NCBI GenBank assembly: GCA_011056835.1 | Contig: DSDU01000196.1 | Span: forward strand, 1 to 36,088 | Length of the DNA: 36,088 bases | Direction of reading: 5' to 3' | From: Deltaproteobacteria bacterium | Lineage (GTDB): Bacteria > Desulfobacterota > Syntrophia > Syntrophales > UBA6807 | Shown here: positions 8,126 to 16,061 of the stretch, piece after piece | Layout: every line of letters begins with the position of its first letter | Numbering within the stretch: position 1 is the stretch's first letter | Program-made: the position numbers and the translations under genes | Notes under the pieces: model-generated | The model's input: the letters and a program-made list of their open reading frames with translations, nothing else | Told to the model about the DNA's origin: nothing | Database searches by the model: none

Positions 8126-9466
8126 ATGAAACACCGTATGAGAAATAAAAAGCCGATGTTATACATGCTTGTCATCGCATGGATTACCACATCCGCACTT
8201 TCAGGCCTGCTTTTTCCTGCGTGTGCCGCACTCGGGTCGACGGTGGAGCAGCATCAATCATTAATTCCCGAGGCTCTGATCAACTTGTCGGCCGACTATG
8301 CCATTCTTGTCGACAAGAAAGCACAAAGACTTTACGCATTTCAGCGAAACCATACGGGACTGGAAAAGGTTTTTGAGGCGCCGTGCTCTACCGGAAAAAA
8401 CAGCGGTCCGAAGATGATCTCCGGGGACGGAAAAACACCAGAGGGAATCCTGTTCGCAACAAGGATATACAGCGTAAAGGAGCTTTCATCAACGTACGGA
8501 AGCATGGCCTTTCATCTCAACTATCCAAATCTTATGGACCGCAAGGAGGGTAGGAACGGCAATAATATATGGATTCACGGAACAAATAAAAAACTCCGTG
8601 CTTTCCAGTCAAACGGCTGCGTGACCCTTACAAACAAAGATATTCTCGATCTCTCGTCCTTCATAAAACTCGACGAAACGCCGATTATTATAAAGCATCA
8701 TATCAAGTGGGTTCCGGAGGACACCCTGACCGCCCTTAAATCTGAAGTGGAATCGGTACTGCATGCATGGTGGGACGCATTTAAAAAAGACGAATTGCAG
8801 GAAATGAAACGTTTGTATGATTCAGAGGAATCAATGGATCACAACAACATAAAGGCCCTCGCGGAGAAACTTACGTCATGGAAGACTTCAGGGATTGAGG
8901 TCACATGTAACCCTGCAAACATTTCCATCCTGAACCACGACCGGTATACTGTCGTAACATTCGACCAATTGATCAGATACAGGAATCAATCCTGGCAGTG
9001 CGGGCATCGCAAACTTTTTTTGAAGAAACATGATGACAGGTGGAACATCGCCGGTGACAAACTTCATTCCGCCGATGTGGACGAAACATTCACTGCCAGA
9101 CTTGAAGCGATCGATACGGCCATCGTAACCTGGGAAACAATAGAAGAGTTCATTAAACAATGGATAAACAGCTGGCAGTCCGGTGACATGCAATCGTACC
9201 GCTCATATTACGCACCGGATTTCAAGGGATACGGGATGAATCTGACACAATGGATACAATATAAAACCGGTCTGATCGGCGTAAATAAAGATCTATGCAT
9301 CACTATGGAGAATCTGAACGTCATTCCACGATCAACAACGGTAACGGCCACGTTCACCCAGCGGTATGAATCGACGGGATACAGCGACATCGGCGTAAAA
9401 AAACTGCGGCTTAAAATGATTAATAATAACTGGAAGATTGACAGGGAATCATGGAAAGCCTTTTAA
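8126..9466 (+). CDS. L,D-transpeptidase-fold enzyme with NTF2-like C-terminus (Csd6/Pgp2-like)
   Basis: This 446-residue exported protein has a hydrophobic signal segment at about 11-35. The YkuD domain spans about 55-195, with the catalytic signature IHGT (His151) and SNGC (Cys165). This fold makes 3-3 peptidoglycan cross-links or, in Helicobacter Csd6 and Campylobacter Pgp2, trims tetrapeptide stems to tripeptides. The C-terminal part looks like two NTF2-like domains (about 203-315 and 340-446), each starting with a WWDAFK or WINSWQSGD helix. Csd6 also carries an NTF2-like C-terminal domain. Together with the M99 peptidase and bactofilin downstream, this favours a cell-shape role over lipoprotein attachment. 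No clear ribosome binding site precedes ATG 8126; Met5 and Met11 are alternatives. Confidence 0.85.
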   Translation: MKHRMRNKKPMLYMLVIAWITTSALSGLLFPACAALGSTVEQHQSLIPEALINLSADYAILVDKKAQRLYAFQRNHTGLEKVFEAPCSTGKNSGPKMISGDGKTPEGILFATRIYSVKELSSTYGSMAFHLNYPNLMDRKEGRNGNNIWIHGTNKKLRAFQSNGCVTLTNKDILDLSSFIKLDETPIIIKHHIKWVPEDTLTALKSEVESVLHAWWDAFKKDELQEMKRLYDSEESMDHNNIKALAEKLTSWKTSGIEVTCNPANISILNHDRYTVVTFDQLIRYRNQSWQCGHRKLFLKKHDDRWNIAGDKLHSADVDETFTARLEAIDTAIVTWETIEEFIKQWINSWQSGDMQSYRSYYAPDFKGYGMNLTQWIQYKTGLIGVNKDLCITMENLNVIPRSTTVTATFTQRYESTGYSDIGVKKLRLKMINNNWKIDRESWKAF

Positions 9467-9494
9467 GGAAGAATCCACGGGAAACAATGCAGAG

Positions 9495-10232
9495 ATGAAT
9501 ACCGATAAAAAATCTAAGAGTTGGACTATTCTGGTTATCGGAGACCAGCAACAACTGGGGTCCTACGAAGTCAAAAAAAGCGCTCTCCGTGTTGCCGTAA
9601 TCAGCATCATCGGTGTGGTCCTGATCATTGCAGGATATCTCTGGTTTCAGAATTCAGCTCACCTGAGACTGCAGGATGATCTGCGAAAGAAGCTTGAAGC
9701 CGGGAAACAATCCATTGAAACGGTTAAGCTGGAAAACGACGCCATGGCGGATAAACTCAAAGAGTTGGAGAATGCGCTCGCAACAGCCTTCAAGGAATCA
9801 ACAGTTGAGAAAGGAGAAGCCCCCATCACGTCAACCGATGATTTCAATAGAATGTCCGTGGAAAATTTTGAAATCAACCGAGACAAATCATCAAATTCAC
9901 TTCGTTTCAAATTTCTCCTGCGAAACACTATTTCTTATAACAATCCTATTTCCGGTTATGTTTTCATCGTTCTCAAACCACAGTATCTCGATGTTTCTAC
10001 TTGGCACTGTTATCCGAATACGGTGCTTGCAGACGGGAAACCTCAAAACATCAACAGCGGAGAATCCTTCACTGTCGCCCGATTCAAAACTATCAGGGGG
10101 ATGTTCACAACGCCGCCGAAGCCGGAGGAACAATACTTTATTTCAATATGGGTATTCTCAAACAGCGGTGAACTCATGATGATAAAAGATTTCTATATAC
10201 GGGACGATGAAGGGAAAATGAATGAATCATAA
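9495..10232 (+). CDS. Single-pass membrane protein with coiled coil, cell-shape cluster
   Basis: This 245-residue protein is of no family I can name with certainty. It has a cytoplasmic N-terminus of about 30 residues containing SWTILVIGD, one transmembrane helix (about 32-50), and a heptad-like coiled coil (about 55-100, rich in Leu, Lys, Glu). A beta-rich periplasmic domain follows (about 115-235). The N-terminal peptide, helix and coiled coil resemble the N-terminus of bactofilin-linked M23 peptidases such as LmdC, but there is no LytM zinc motif. It may be the membrane link between the bactofilin and the periplasmic enzymes. ATG 9495 was preferred because an upstream in-frame ATG at 9438 lies inside the transpeptidase gene. 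Its 3' end overlaps the next gene by 11 bp. Confidence 0.75.
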   Translation: MNTDKKSKSWTILVIGDQQQLGSYEVKKSALRVAVISIIGVVLIIAGYLWFQNSAHLRLQDDLRKKLEAGKQSIETVKLENDAMADKLKELENALATAFKESTVEKGEAPITSTDDFNRMSVENFEINRDKSSNSLRFKFLLRNTISYNNPISGYVFIVLKPQYLDVSTWHCYPNTVLADGKPQNINSGESFTVARFKTIRGMFTTPPKPEEQYFISIWVFSNSGELMMIKDFYIRDDEGKMNES

Positions 10233-12057
10233 ATTACACGGCATCATAAAAGCAGTCATTGACATGGGCGTACCTGCAGCAACAATCGTTTTGTCACTGC
10301 TCATCGTGCTGGCGGGATTGGTCATTCCCGCATTTTGCAAAAACACATATCAGAATTTTTTTGCAGGAACAGACCATGAATTGAATGTTTACAGGATTAA
10401 CGGCAAGATGCCCGGTGCAACCATCCTCATAATCGGCGGAATTCAGGGAGACGAACCGGGCGGGTTTCTTTCAGCCGACCTGTACGCCGATATGCGACTG
10501 GAAAAAGGAAATCTCATCGTCGTCCCCAGGGCGAATTTCTATTCCATTCTCCTGAACCGGCGTCTGGTTAATGAAGACATGAATCGAAAGTTCACTGAAA
10601 CATCGGAACTAAACTTCGAAACTCAGGTCGTCACCATTCTCAAGGATCTCATTGCTGAAAGTGATTGCCTTTTAAATCTCCATGATGGTTCGGGATTTTA
10701 TTCCGAGACCTGGGAGAGCGAACAAAGAAACCCCCTGCGGTTCGGACAGTCCATTATCGCCGACTGCGAAGAGTATCACGATCCGAAAAGCGGGACTGTG
10801 ATAAAGCTTGGTGAAATGGCACGGAACATCGCCGAGGTAATCAACAAAAGCATCGATAACCCGGAGATCTTTTTCAGTTTTAACAACCACAGGACGAATG
10901 AGCAGACAACCCTTCATGCCGAACAGCGAAAGTCGGCAACCTATTACGCACTCTTCACATGCGGCATTCCGGCCTTCGGAATTGAAACAAGCAAGGCGCT
11001 CCCCATCGAAACAAGAATTAACCATCACAAACTGGCGGTCAACGCATTTATGAAAATATTCGATATCACGCCGGAGGTGCCCGGCATGACGGTGGAAAAA
11101 CCGATCGTAAAATATATCGTTGCACGAGTTAACGATCAGGCACCGATTGTCATAGGTGACGGTGAAACATTGAATATCGTGCCGGGTGACACGGTGAAGA
11201 TAACACACGTCGAGGGCAATTACGAAAGAGGGTACACCGTCGATATAGAGGAACACGGATCAATCAATGACGTGAACAAACCCTTCTCAATCACCAAACC
11301 GACCCGTGTCATCGTACGCAAAGACAACAATATCTGTGGAAATATCTCTATCTTTCTCAAGGGCACCAACAAGTCGATACACACCATAACGAAAAGCCCT
11401 CGAGTCGTCTATTTCAAATGCAGAATCAACCGCAAGGAATATCATTTTCCCAACGGAGCCCATGTGGACATACTGAAGGGAGATCAGATTGAATTGGTTG
11501 ACGTGTATACCATCCCCGAATCATGTCCCGGAGTGGTTGTCAATCTCAAGGGATATGTTCCCCCGGGTCCCGTGAATACCGGTGAGGACCGTGGATGGAT
11601 CGTCGACACCGAAAAAGACCTCTGGAAGCGATATTCCTTATACAATAAAGGGCGGATTTATCAGGTCGTCGTTTTGAAAGATGACAAGCACGTGATCGGC
11701 CGTCTGTTCTTTGATATGAATGAACCATCCTTTCACTACATCGTCTTTCAGCTCAACGACGGCATCAAGCGATGCTTCTTACCCGACGATACGATTTCCA
11801 TACAACAGGATGAGTCGATCAAGCTTATTGATGTAAAGACCAACGTCCCGTACAATTTCAACGTAAGCACATCGCTTACCGGAAGCGATTTCTCCGTGCC
11901 GTTTGGAATTGGGAGCGAAATCGATGGAAAAAACATACAACAGAAAGGAAACTCTTGCGACATTGTCATTTCCCGGGGAAGTTTAAAAATGGGCCGGTTA
12001 TCGCTTAACGTGACGAGTGAGGGTCTGGCCTGCTCCGATCAGAATATACGGCAGTAA
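10222..12057 (+). CDS. M99-family carboxypeptidase (Csd4-like)
   Basis: This 611-residue protein has an N-terminal membrane or signal segment (about 16-38) and a zinc carboxypeptidase domain (about 50-285). The zinc site reads GGIQGDEPGG with Gln75 and Glu78, and His154 in NLHDGSG. M14 enzymes have His-x-x-Glu here; Gln as first ligand is the known peculiarity of Helicobacter Csd4, which trims peptidoglycan tripeptides to dipeptides. The substrate-binding NEDMNRKF (117-124) and the catalytic Glu255 (FGIETSK) are present. The rest contains three similar beta units starting near 297, 396 and 505, each with a hydrophobic strand, Asn or Arg turn, and a GDxIxxxDV-like end. That is longer than Csd4. 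ATG 10222 has GAAGGGA eight bases upstream and overlaps the previous gene. Confidence 0.88.
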   Translation: MNHKLHGIIKAVIDMGVPAATIVLSLLIVLAGLVIPAFCKNTYQNFFAGTDHELNVYRINGKMPGATILIIGGIQGDEPGGFLSADLYADMRLEKGNLIVVPRANFYSILLNRRLVNEDMNRKFTETSELNFETQVVTILKDLIAESDCLLNLHDGSGFYSETWESEQRNPLRFGQSIIADCEEYHDPKSGTVIKLGEMARNIAEVINKSIDNPEIFFSFNNHRTNEQTTLHAEQRKSATYYALFTCGIPAFGIETSKALPIETRINHHKLAVNAFMKIFDITPEVPGMTVEKPIVKYIVARVNDQAPIVIGDGETLNIVPGDTVKITHVEGNYERGYTVDIEEHGSINDVNKPFSITKPTRVIVRKDNNICGNISIFLKGTNKSIHTITKSPRVVYFKCRINRKEYHFPNGAHVDILKGDQIELVDVYTIPESCPGVVVNLKGYVPPGPVNTGEDRGWIVDTEKDLWKRYSLYNKGRIYQVVVLKDDKHVIGRLFFDMNEPSFHYIVFQLNDGIKRCFLPDDTISIQQDESIKLIDVKTNVPYNFNVSTSLTGSDFSVPFGIGSEIDGKNIQQKGNSCDIVISRGSLKMGRLSLNVTSEGLACSDQNIRQ

Positions 12058-12087
12058 ACCGCAAAATCAACAACGAGGGTTAACCAC

Positions 12088-12423
12088 TTGAAAGCAAGCC
12101 CCAGAACCATTTCGATCATTAATAAAGGCTGTCACCTTGAAGGTAATTTTGATTTTAAGGGATATCTTATTGTAGCGGGAACGCTTAAGGGCACACTGAA
12201 TGCAGATACGGTTATAACGGAAGAAGGAAGTACGATAACAGCGACTATCACCTCCACATTTCTGACCGTTGCAGGTGCCTTCCGCGGAGAGATCACCACG
12301 ACCGATACCCTGACCCTTCTGAAGACATCTGATGTCAGCGCCTGTATACGGTGCGGCAAGCTCATCATCGAAGAAGGATGCACCGTAAATGGTAAAATCT
12401 GCGCTCTCCCCCGCCGATCATAA
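12088..12423 (+). CDS. Bactofilin (CcmA-like)
   Basis: This 111-residue cytoskeletal protein has the bactofilin beta-helix pattern: short repeats with Gly and small hydrophobic residues, for example KGYLIVAGTLKGTL, LTVAGAFRGEI and KLIIEEGCTVNGKI. Bactofilins polymerise without nucleotide beneath the membrane and recruit cell-wall enzymes. CcmA in Helicobacter and bactofilins in other bacteria set cell curvature. It is short, with few residues outside the core. The start is TTG 12088 with a GAGG site about 8-9 bases upstream, only 30 bp after the M99 gene, so it is very likely in the same operon. Confidence 0.92.
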   Translation: MKASPRTISIINKGCHLEGNFDFKGYLIVAGTLKGTLNADTVITEEGSTITATITSTFLTVAGAFRGEITTTDTLTLLKTSDVSACIRCGKLIIEEGCTVNGKICALPRRS

Positions 12424-13205
12424 CCGTATGAAACGCCGCAGATGGAACTCCTCAACAGCTTTTGAATGCGTGGCAGTGTTTTTCACGAGTGAACTTGTAT
12501 ATTTTTCGAATTATATATATGATACGCTCCACTTTCTGCATGCCGATACTCCCGTTTTCGGTGTAATTGATCTGTGTCAGTGCGTATCGCCGCATGCCGT
12601 GAAGGTAAGAATGATGAAGATGGTGTTGATTTAAAGCCATCGGTGGTGCGGTCATTAGAAATTTACATGGATATGCGGGAGGGGACTCTGTCTTTCCGGA
12701 CACCCCGGAAGGAACATTGTTCCTTTTTTATTTTCAACAGGCTGCGGCCGTATGAAATGCTTTGTTCGAGAGGGTCAACAAAACGATAACCCATGATGTT
12801 GCAATGTTCACCGGGATTGTGGTCATGAAGTCGTCTCTGTTCGACTGTCCGACACTTCCTCGACGATGTTTCGATCATTGACGGTCTTACCGTGGCAACA
12901 AACCGTCGGAAGGCTGTTTAAAGCGTATCACCATGACATTATTCACAGACATACAGTGATAAAATTACCGAAATCCTGGAGAGACATGGAAATGGAAATT
13001 CATAAACCGAACATGGAGTATCGTGCATTGTCTCCGGCTTTTGCCATGGGTTCCCGGCCTTTGAGCTTTAACATCTGCGGCTTTGTCGCACTCGGTGCGC
13101 TTCACGGCTGTCCCCGTGAAAACGGGGGAAGAGGAGGGAGAACGCCGAAGATATGCGTTTTTCAATAGCATTACGGGAATTGACCAAAAGAGGTACGCAC
13201 ACACC
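12424..13205. other. Long non-coding gap with terminator
   Basis: About 780 bp separate the bactofilin and the response regulator. Short frames exist (for example 12574-12789 and 12866-13168) but show no recognisable motif, and they contradict each other. One frame from ATG 12986 has a fair GGAGAG site, but its sequence looks random. The stretch holds a terminator hairpin (12709-12731). It also holds an inverted pair, GACGGT near 12891 and ACCGTC near 12912. It may contain an untranslated leader, a small RNA or decayed DNA. Confidence 0.45.
12709..12731 (+). terminator. Rho-independent terminator
   Basis: AAGGAAC (12709-12715) pairs perfectly with GTTCCTT (12719-12725) around ATT, followed by more T residues to about 12734. 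It lies 286 bp after the bactofilin stop, so it could end that operon or a small RNA encoded between. Confidence 0.55.
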
Positions 13206-14549
13206 GTGAAAAGAATTCTGGTTGTTGACCCCGAACATGATTCACGCCTTACGTCGACAGCTCTCCTCAGACAAGGGGGCTATGAGGTTCACGATATACC
13301 TGACGAGTCCGGTGCATTTCAACTTTTGCATGATTACAGCTATGATCTCATCATAACCGACCTGAGCCGACCGCAGTGTGAATGTGATAGTGCTGTTCTC
13401 AAGTGGATACAAGAAAACGCACCTCAAACGGCGGTCATTATTCTGACATCCCACGGTTCAATCGATTGCGTCGTCAAAACAATTCAAATGGGGGCAACGG
13501 ATTATATACTTAAACCCGGGAGCGATGATGAATTTCTCAAAAAGGTTGAAGGAGCGATACAAAAAACATCAAAACATCACAGCATCCCATCGCGGAAAGA
13601 ACCGTACAGGATACATGACATCGTGGGAATCTCACGGAGTATGGAACGAATCATCGAAATGGCCCTGAAGATTTCCCATATAGGCAGCAACGTTCTGATC
13701 TACGGAGAGAGTGGAACAGGCAAGGAACTCGTCGCGAAAGCCATTCATTATCATGGACGGACGGAAGATGAACGTCCTTTCGTTGCAATCAATTCTGCGG
13801 CCATACCGGACCATATTCTGGAAAGTGAACTCTTCGGCTATGCAAAAGGGGCATTTACCGGCGCGGTACGTGACAAGAAGGGGTTGCTTGAGGAAGCTAA
13901 TGGCGGAACGCTTTTTCTCGATGAAATCGGAGACGCATCACCGCAGTTTCAATCAAAACTTCTCAGGGTCATTGAGGAACAGAAAATGCGTCGCGTCGGC
14001 GACACACGTGCAAGGAAGATAAACGTTCGATTCATCGCGGCGACAAATAAGAATATCGTTTCCATGGTTTCAGAGGGAACATTTCGCGCTGATCTATACT
14101 ACCGGCTCGGAATCGTTGAAATCAGCATCCCTCCGCTGAAAAACAGGAAGGAAGATATCTATCCGTTGATCACCCATTTTCTCCACGATATTTCAAAACG
14201 GCTCGGAAAAAAAATCAAAGGTATTTCCGACGAAACGGTGCAGGTTCTTCTCGCATATGACTGGCCCGGAAATGTGAGAGAACTTAAGAACTCCATTGAA
14301 CGTGCAGTAGCTCTTTCAGGTAACAAAACCCTCGAACCGGAAGATTTCCCCATTATTAATTCGGCATACCACGACTCTCTTTTTTCAGGACACGAGGACG
14401 AAGTTATCCCCCTCAAAGAAATCGAAAAGAGATATCTCCTTAAAATCATGAAAAAATACAGCTACAATCAGAAACTTGTCGCTAAGAAACTGGGCATCGG
14501 CTACACAACACTGTGGAGAAAGCTCAAAGAAATAGAAAACGACATGTAA
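13206..14549 (+). CDS. Sigma-54-dependent response regulator (NtrC family)
   Basis: This is a 447-residue regulator. A receiver domain (about 1-120) has the phosphoacceptor Asp52 in ITDLSRP, the Thr/Ser switch (ILTSHG) and Lys in ILKPG. The acidic pocket reads VVDPE instead of VVDDE, so one acidic residue is replaced by Pro. An AAA+ domain follows, with Walker A GESGTGKE (167-174), GAFTGA (215-220, which contacts sigma-54), Walker B GTLFLDEIGD and the R-finger region. A Fis-type helix-turn-helix ends the protein (about 405-447). GTG 13206 is preferred, with AGAGGT about 11 bases upstream; the longer frame from TTG 13083 adds a low-complexity, unlikely tail. No histidine kinase is adjacent and no good sigma-54 promoter was found nearby, so its targets are unknown. 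Confidence 0.93.
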   Translation: MKRILVVDPEHDSRLTSTALLRQGGYEVHDIPDESGAFQLLHDYSYDLIITDLSRPQCECDSAVLKWIQENAPQTAVIILTSHGSIDCVVKTIQMGATDYILKPGSDDEFLKKVEGAIQKTSKHHSIPSRKEPYRIHDIVGISRSMERIIEMALKISHIGSNVLIYGESGTGKELVAKAIHYHGRTEDERPFVAINSAAIPDHILESELFGYAKGAFTGAVRDKKGLLEEANGGTLFLDEIGDASPQFQSKLLRVIEEQKMRRVGDTRARKINVRFIAATNKNIVSMVSEGTFRADLYYRLGIVEISIPPLKNRKEDIYPLITHFLHDISKRLGKKIKGISDETVQVLLAYDWPGNVRELKNSIERAVALSGNKTLEPEDFPIINSAYHDSLFSGHEDEVIPLKEIEKRYLLKIMKKYSYNQKLVAKKLGIGYTTLWRKLKEIENDM

Positions 14550-14554
14550 ATATC

Positions 14555-14588
14555 TTTCAAAATGAAATCCGACGATTTCATTTTGAAA
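14555..14588. repeat. Perfect 15 bp inverted repeat after the response regulator
   Basis: TTTCAAAATGAAATC (14555-14569) and its exact reverse complement (14574-14588) flank CGAC. It starts six bases after the response-regulator stop codon. It could form a long AT-rich hairpin that ends transcription, although no T tract follows, or it could be a dyad bound by a regulator upstream of nuoA. Confidence 0.8.
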
Positions 14589-14657
14589 TACATATTACCA
14601 TCTTCACCTCATTTTTTTCATATCAATCCCCCGTGGATGTTTCTACAAATGATAGCT

Positions 14658-14685
14658 TTGAATATTTATAGTTATCGTGTATTCA
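14658..14685 (+). promoter_or_regulatory. Candidate nuo operon promoter
   Basis: TTGAAT (14658-14663) and TATTCA (14680-14685) are spaced by 16 bp within the 246 bp gap before nuoA. The match is moderate. The distance to the nuoA start leaves a leader of about 100 bases. Confidence 0.3.
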
Positions 14686-14795
14686 ACATGTTATCTCTTC
14701 CCCCGCACCCCAAAAGATAGTTCCGGCAACAAAAACGGTCACGGTGGTATCCTTTTTGCGTTAGTAGTTAATAAACATTGTAAGGATGCATATCT

Positions 14796-15152
14796 GTGGC
14801 ACCATCATTATCACTTTTTGTCTATACACTTCTGGTCGTGGGAACCGCTGTTGCGATTATTCTTCTTTCCCATTTTCTCGGAAAGCGCCCCCTTACCGAC
14901 GAGAAAACAATCCCCTATGAATGCGGCATGGATCCCCTGGATACTCGGAAACACCGGTTTTCCATCAAATACTACATCGTGGCTCTTCTTTTTGTCATTT
15001 TCGATGTTGAAATTGTTTTTATCTATCTCTGGGCCATCTCGGTGCGGGACATGGGGCTGTTCGGACTCCTTGAAATGTTCATCTTCGTCGGGATTCTGCT
15101 CGTAGCGTTTGTCTATGCATGGATAAAGGGGGGACTGACATGGGAATCATAA
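14796..15152 (+). CDS. nuoA: NADH-quinone oxidoreductase subunit A
   Basis: This 118-residue membrane subunit of complex I has three predicted helices. The loop between helices 1 and 2 carries the conserved PYECGMDP motif with the reactive-state Cys, and helix 2 starts with [18 protein letters not shown], as in all NuoA. It helps seal the quinone chamber with NuoH and NuoJ. The start is GTG 14796 with TAAGGA nine bases upstream. It opens the nuo operon and overlaps nuoB by 13 bp. Confidence 0.96.
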   Translation: MAPSLSLFVYTLLVVGTAVAIILLSHFLGKRPLTDEKTIPYECGMDPLDTRKHRFSIKYYIVALLFVIFDVEIVFIYLWAISVRDMGLFGLLEMFIFVGILLVAFVYAWIKGGLTWES

Positions 15153-15604
15153 AACTCGACAATGCCAACATCATACAGACCAATCTCGACAGGCTTGTCA
15201 AATGGTCCCGAAAAAACTCCCTCTGGCCACTCACGTTCGGGCTGGCCTGTTGTGCCATTGAGATGATTTCAACGGCGGCCGCCCGTTACGACATTGCCCG
15301 CTTCGGAATGGAAGTATTCCGGCCGTCACCTCGACAGGCAGACGTCATGATCGTTGCCGGTACGGTTACCAAGAAAATGGCCCCCGCTGTTAAACGTCTC
15401 TACGAACAAATGGCCGAACCGAAATGGGTCGTAGCCATGGGCGCATGTGCATGCTCGGGAGGAATCTTTCCGACCTATGCAGTTGTTCAGGGAATCGATT
15501 CAATTCTTCCGGTTGATATTTACATTCCGGGATGTCCCGTCCGTCCCGAGGCGCTACTGGACGGCCTGATGAAACTGCAAAGCAGAATTGCCCAGGAACA
15601 GTGA
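15140..15604 (+). CDS. nuoB: NADH-quinone oxidoreductase subunit B
   Basis: This 154-residue subunit carries the terminal [4Fe-4S] cluster N2, which reduces quinone. The ligands are visible as the tandem Cys37-Cys38 (GLACCAIEM), Cys103 (MGACACSGG) and Cys132 ([13 protein letters not shown]). ATG 15140 is chosen over the in-frame ATG 15119 because the AAGGGGGGA stretch lies just before it and the family begins near this point. The C-terminus is short compared with E. coli NuoB, as in many anaerobes. It contacts NuoD and NuoH at the quinone site. Confidence 0.96.
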   Translation: MGIIKLDNANIIQTNLDRLVKWSRKNSLWPLTFGLACCAIEMISTAAARYDIARFGMEVFRPSPRQADVMIVAGTVTKKMAPAVKRLYEQMAEPKWVVAMGACACSGGIFPTYAVVQGIDSILPVDIYIPGCPVRPEALLDGLMKLQSRIAQEQ

Positions 15605-15609
15605 TTTTT

Positions 15610-16056
15610 ATGGATATAGATATACTCAGAAAACAATTTGGAAACGGCATTCTCGATATTAGTTATTTCAGAGGTGAATGTACCGTTACGGTCGACAAAG
15701 AAATCATCGTCCCTGTATGCCGGTTTCTCAAAGAAACTGAGGGCCTGGCCTTCGATTTTCTTTCCGATTGTTGTGGTGTTGATCGTTTATCTGACCGTCC
15801 CCGTTTCTGGGTTGTTTATCACCTCTATTCAACGGCCTATAATCACCGGTTAAGACTTAAAGCAGCAGTAAACGATGACAATCCCGTCATCGACTCGGTC
15901 GTATCGGTCTGGCCGACAGCGGATTGGCATGAAAGGGAATGTTTCGATATGTTCGGCATCACCTTTTCCAATCATCCGGACATGAGACGAATTCTCATGG
16001 CCCACGACTTTGAGGGACATCCCCTGAGAAAAGATTTTCCATTGGAGGGACGATAG
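15610..16056 (+). CDS. nuoC: NADH-quinone oxidoreductase subunit C
   Basis: This 148-residue subunit of the 30 kDa family is a structural part of the connecting arm. The conserved WHERECFDMFGI and the C-terminal GHPLRKDFPLEG stretch are clear. It is a separate gene, not the NuoCD fusion of E. coli. ATG 15610 is favoured, since the frame upstream runs back into nuoB; a GTG at 15601 is a possible alternative. It lies five bases after the nuoB stop and six before nuoD. Confidence 0.95.
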   Translation: MDIDILRKQFGNGILDISYFRGECTVTVDKEIIVPVCRFLKETEGLAFDFLSDCCGVDRLSDRPRFWVVYHLYSTAYNHRLRLKAAVNDDNPVIDSVVSVWPTADWHERECFDMFGITFSNHPDMRRILMAHDFEGHPLRKDFPLEGR

Positions 16057-16061
16057 AACAC

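Noticed and set aside
12471-12488. Sigma-54 promoter candidate TGGCAGTG...
   Set aside because: The -24 GG is present but the -12 GC is missing at the required spacing.
12574-12789. Short plus-strand frame over the terminator
   Set aside because: It runs straight through the terminator hairpin and T tract at 12709-12731 and has no supporting motif.
12866-13168. Possible 100-residue or 60-residue protein before the response regulator
   Set aside because: The sequence has no recognisable motif, looks like random translation and overlaps the long form of the regulator frame. A fair GGAGAG site before 12986 alone is not enough.
13083-13205. Longer N-terminus of the response regulator from TTG 13083
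   Set aside because: The added 41 residues are not part of a receiver domain, and the GTG at 13206 has a good ribosome binding site right before the receiver core.
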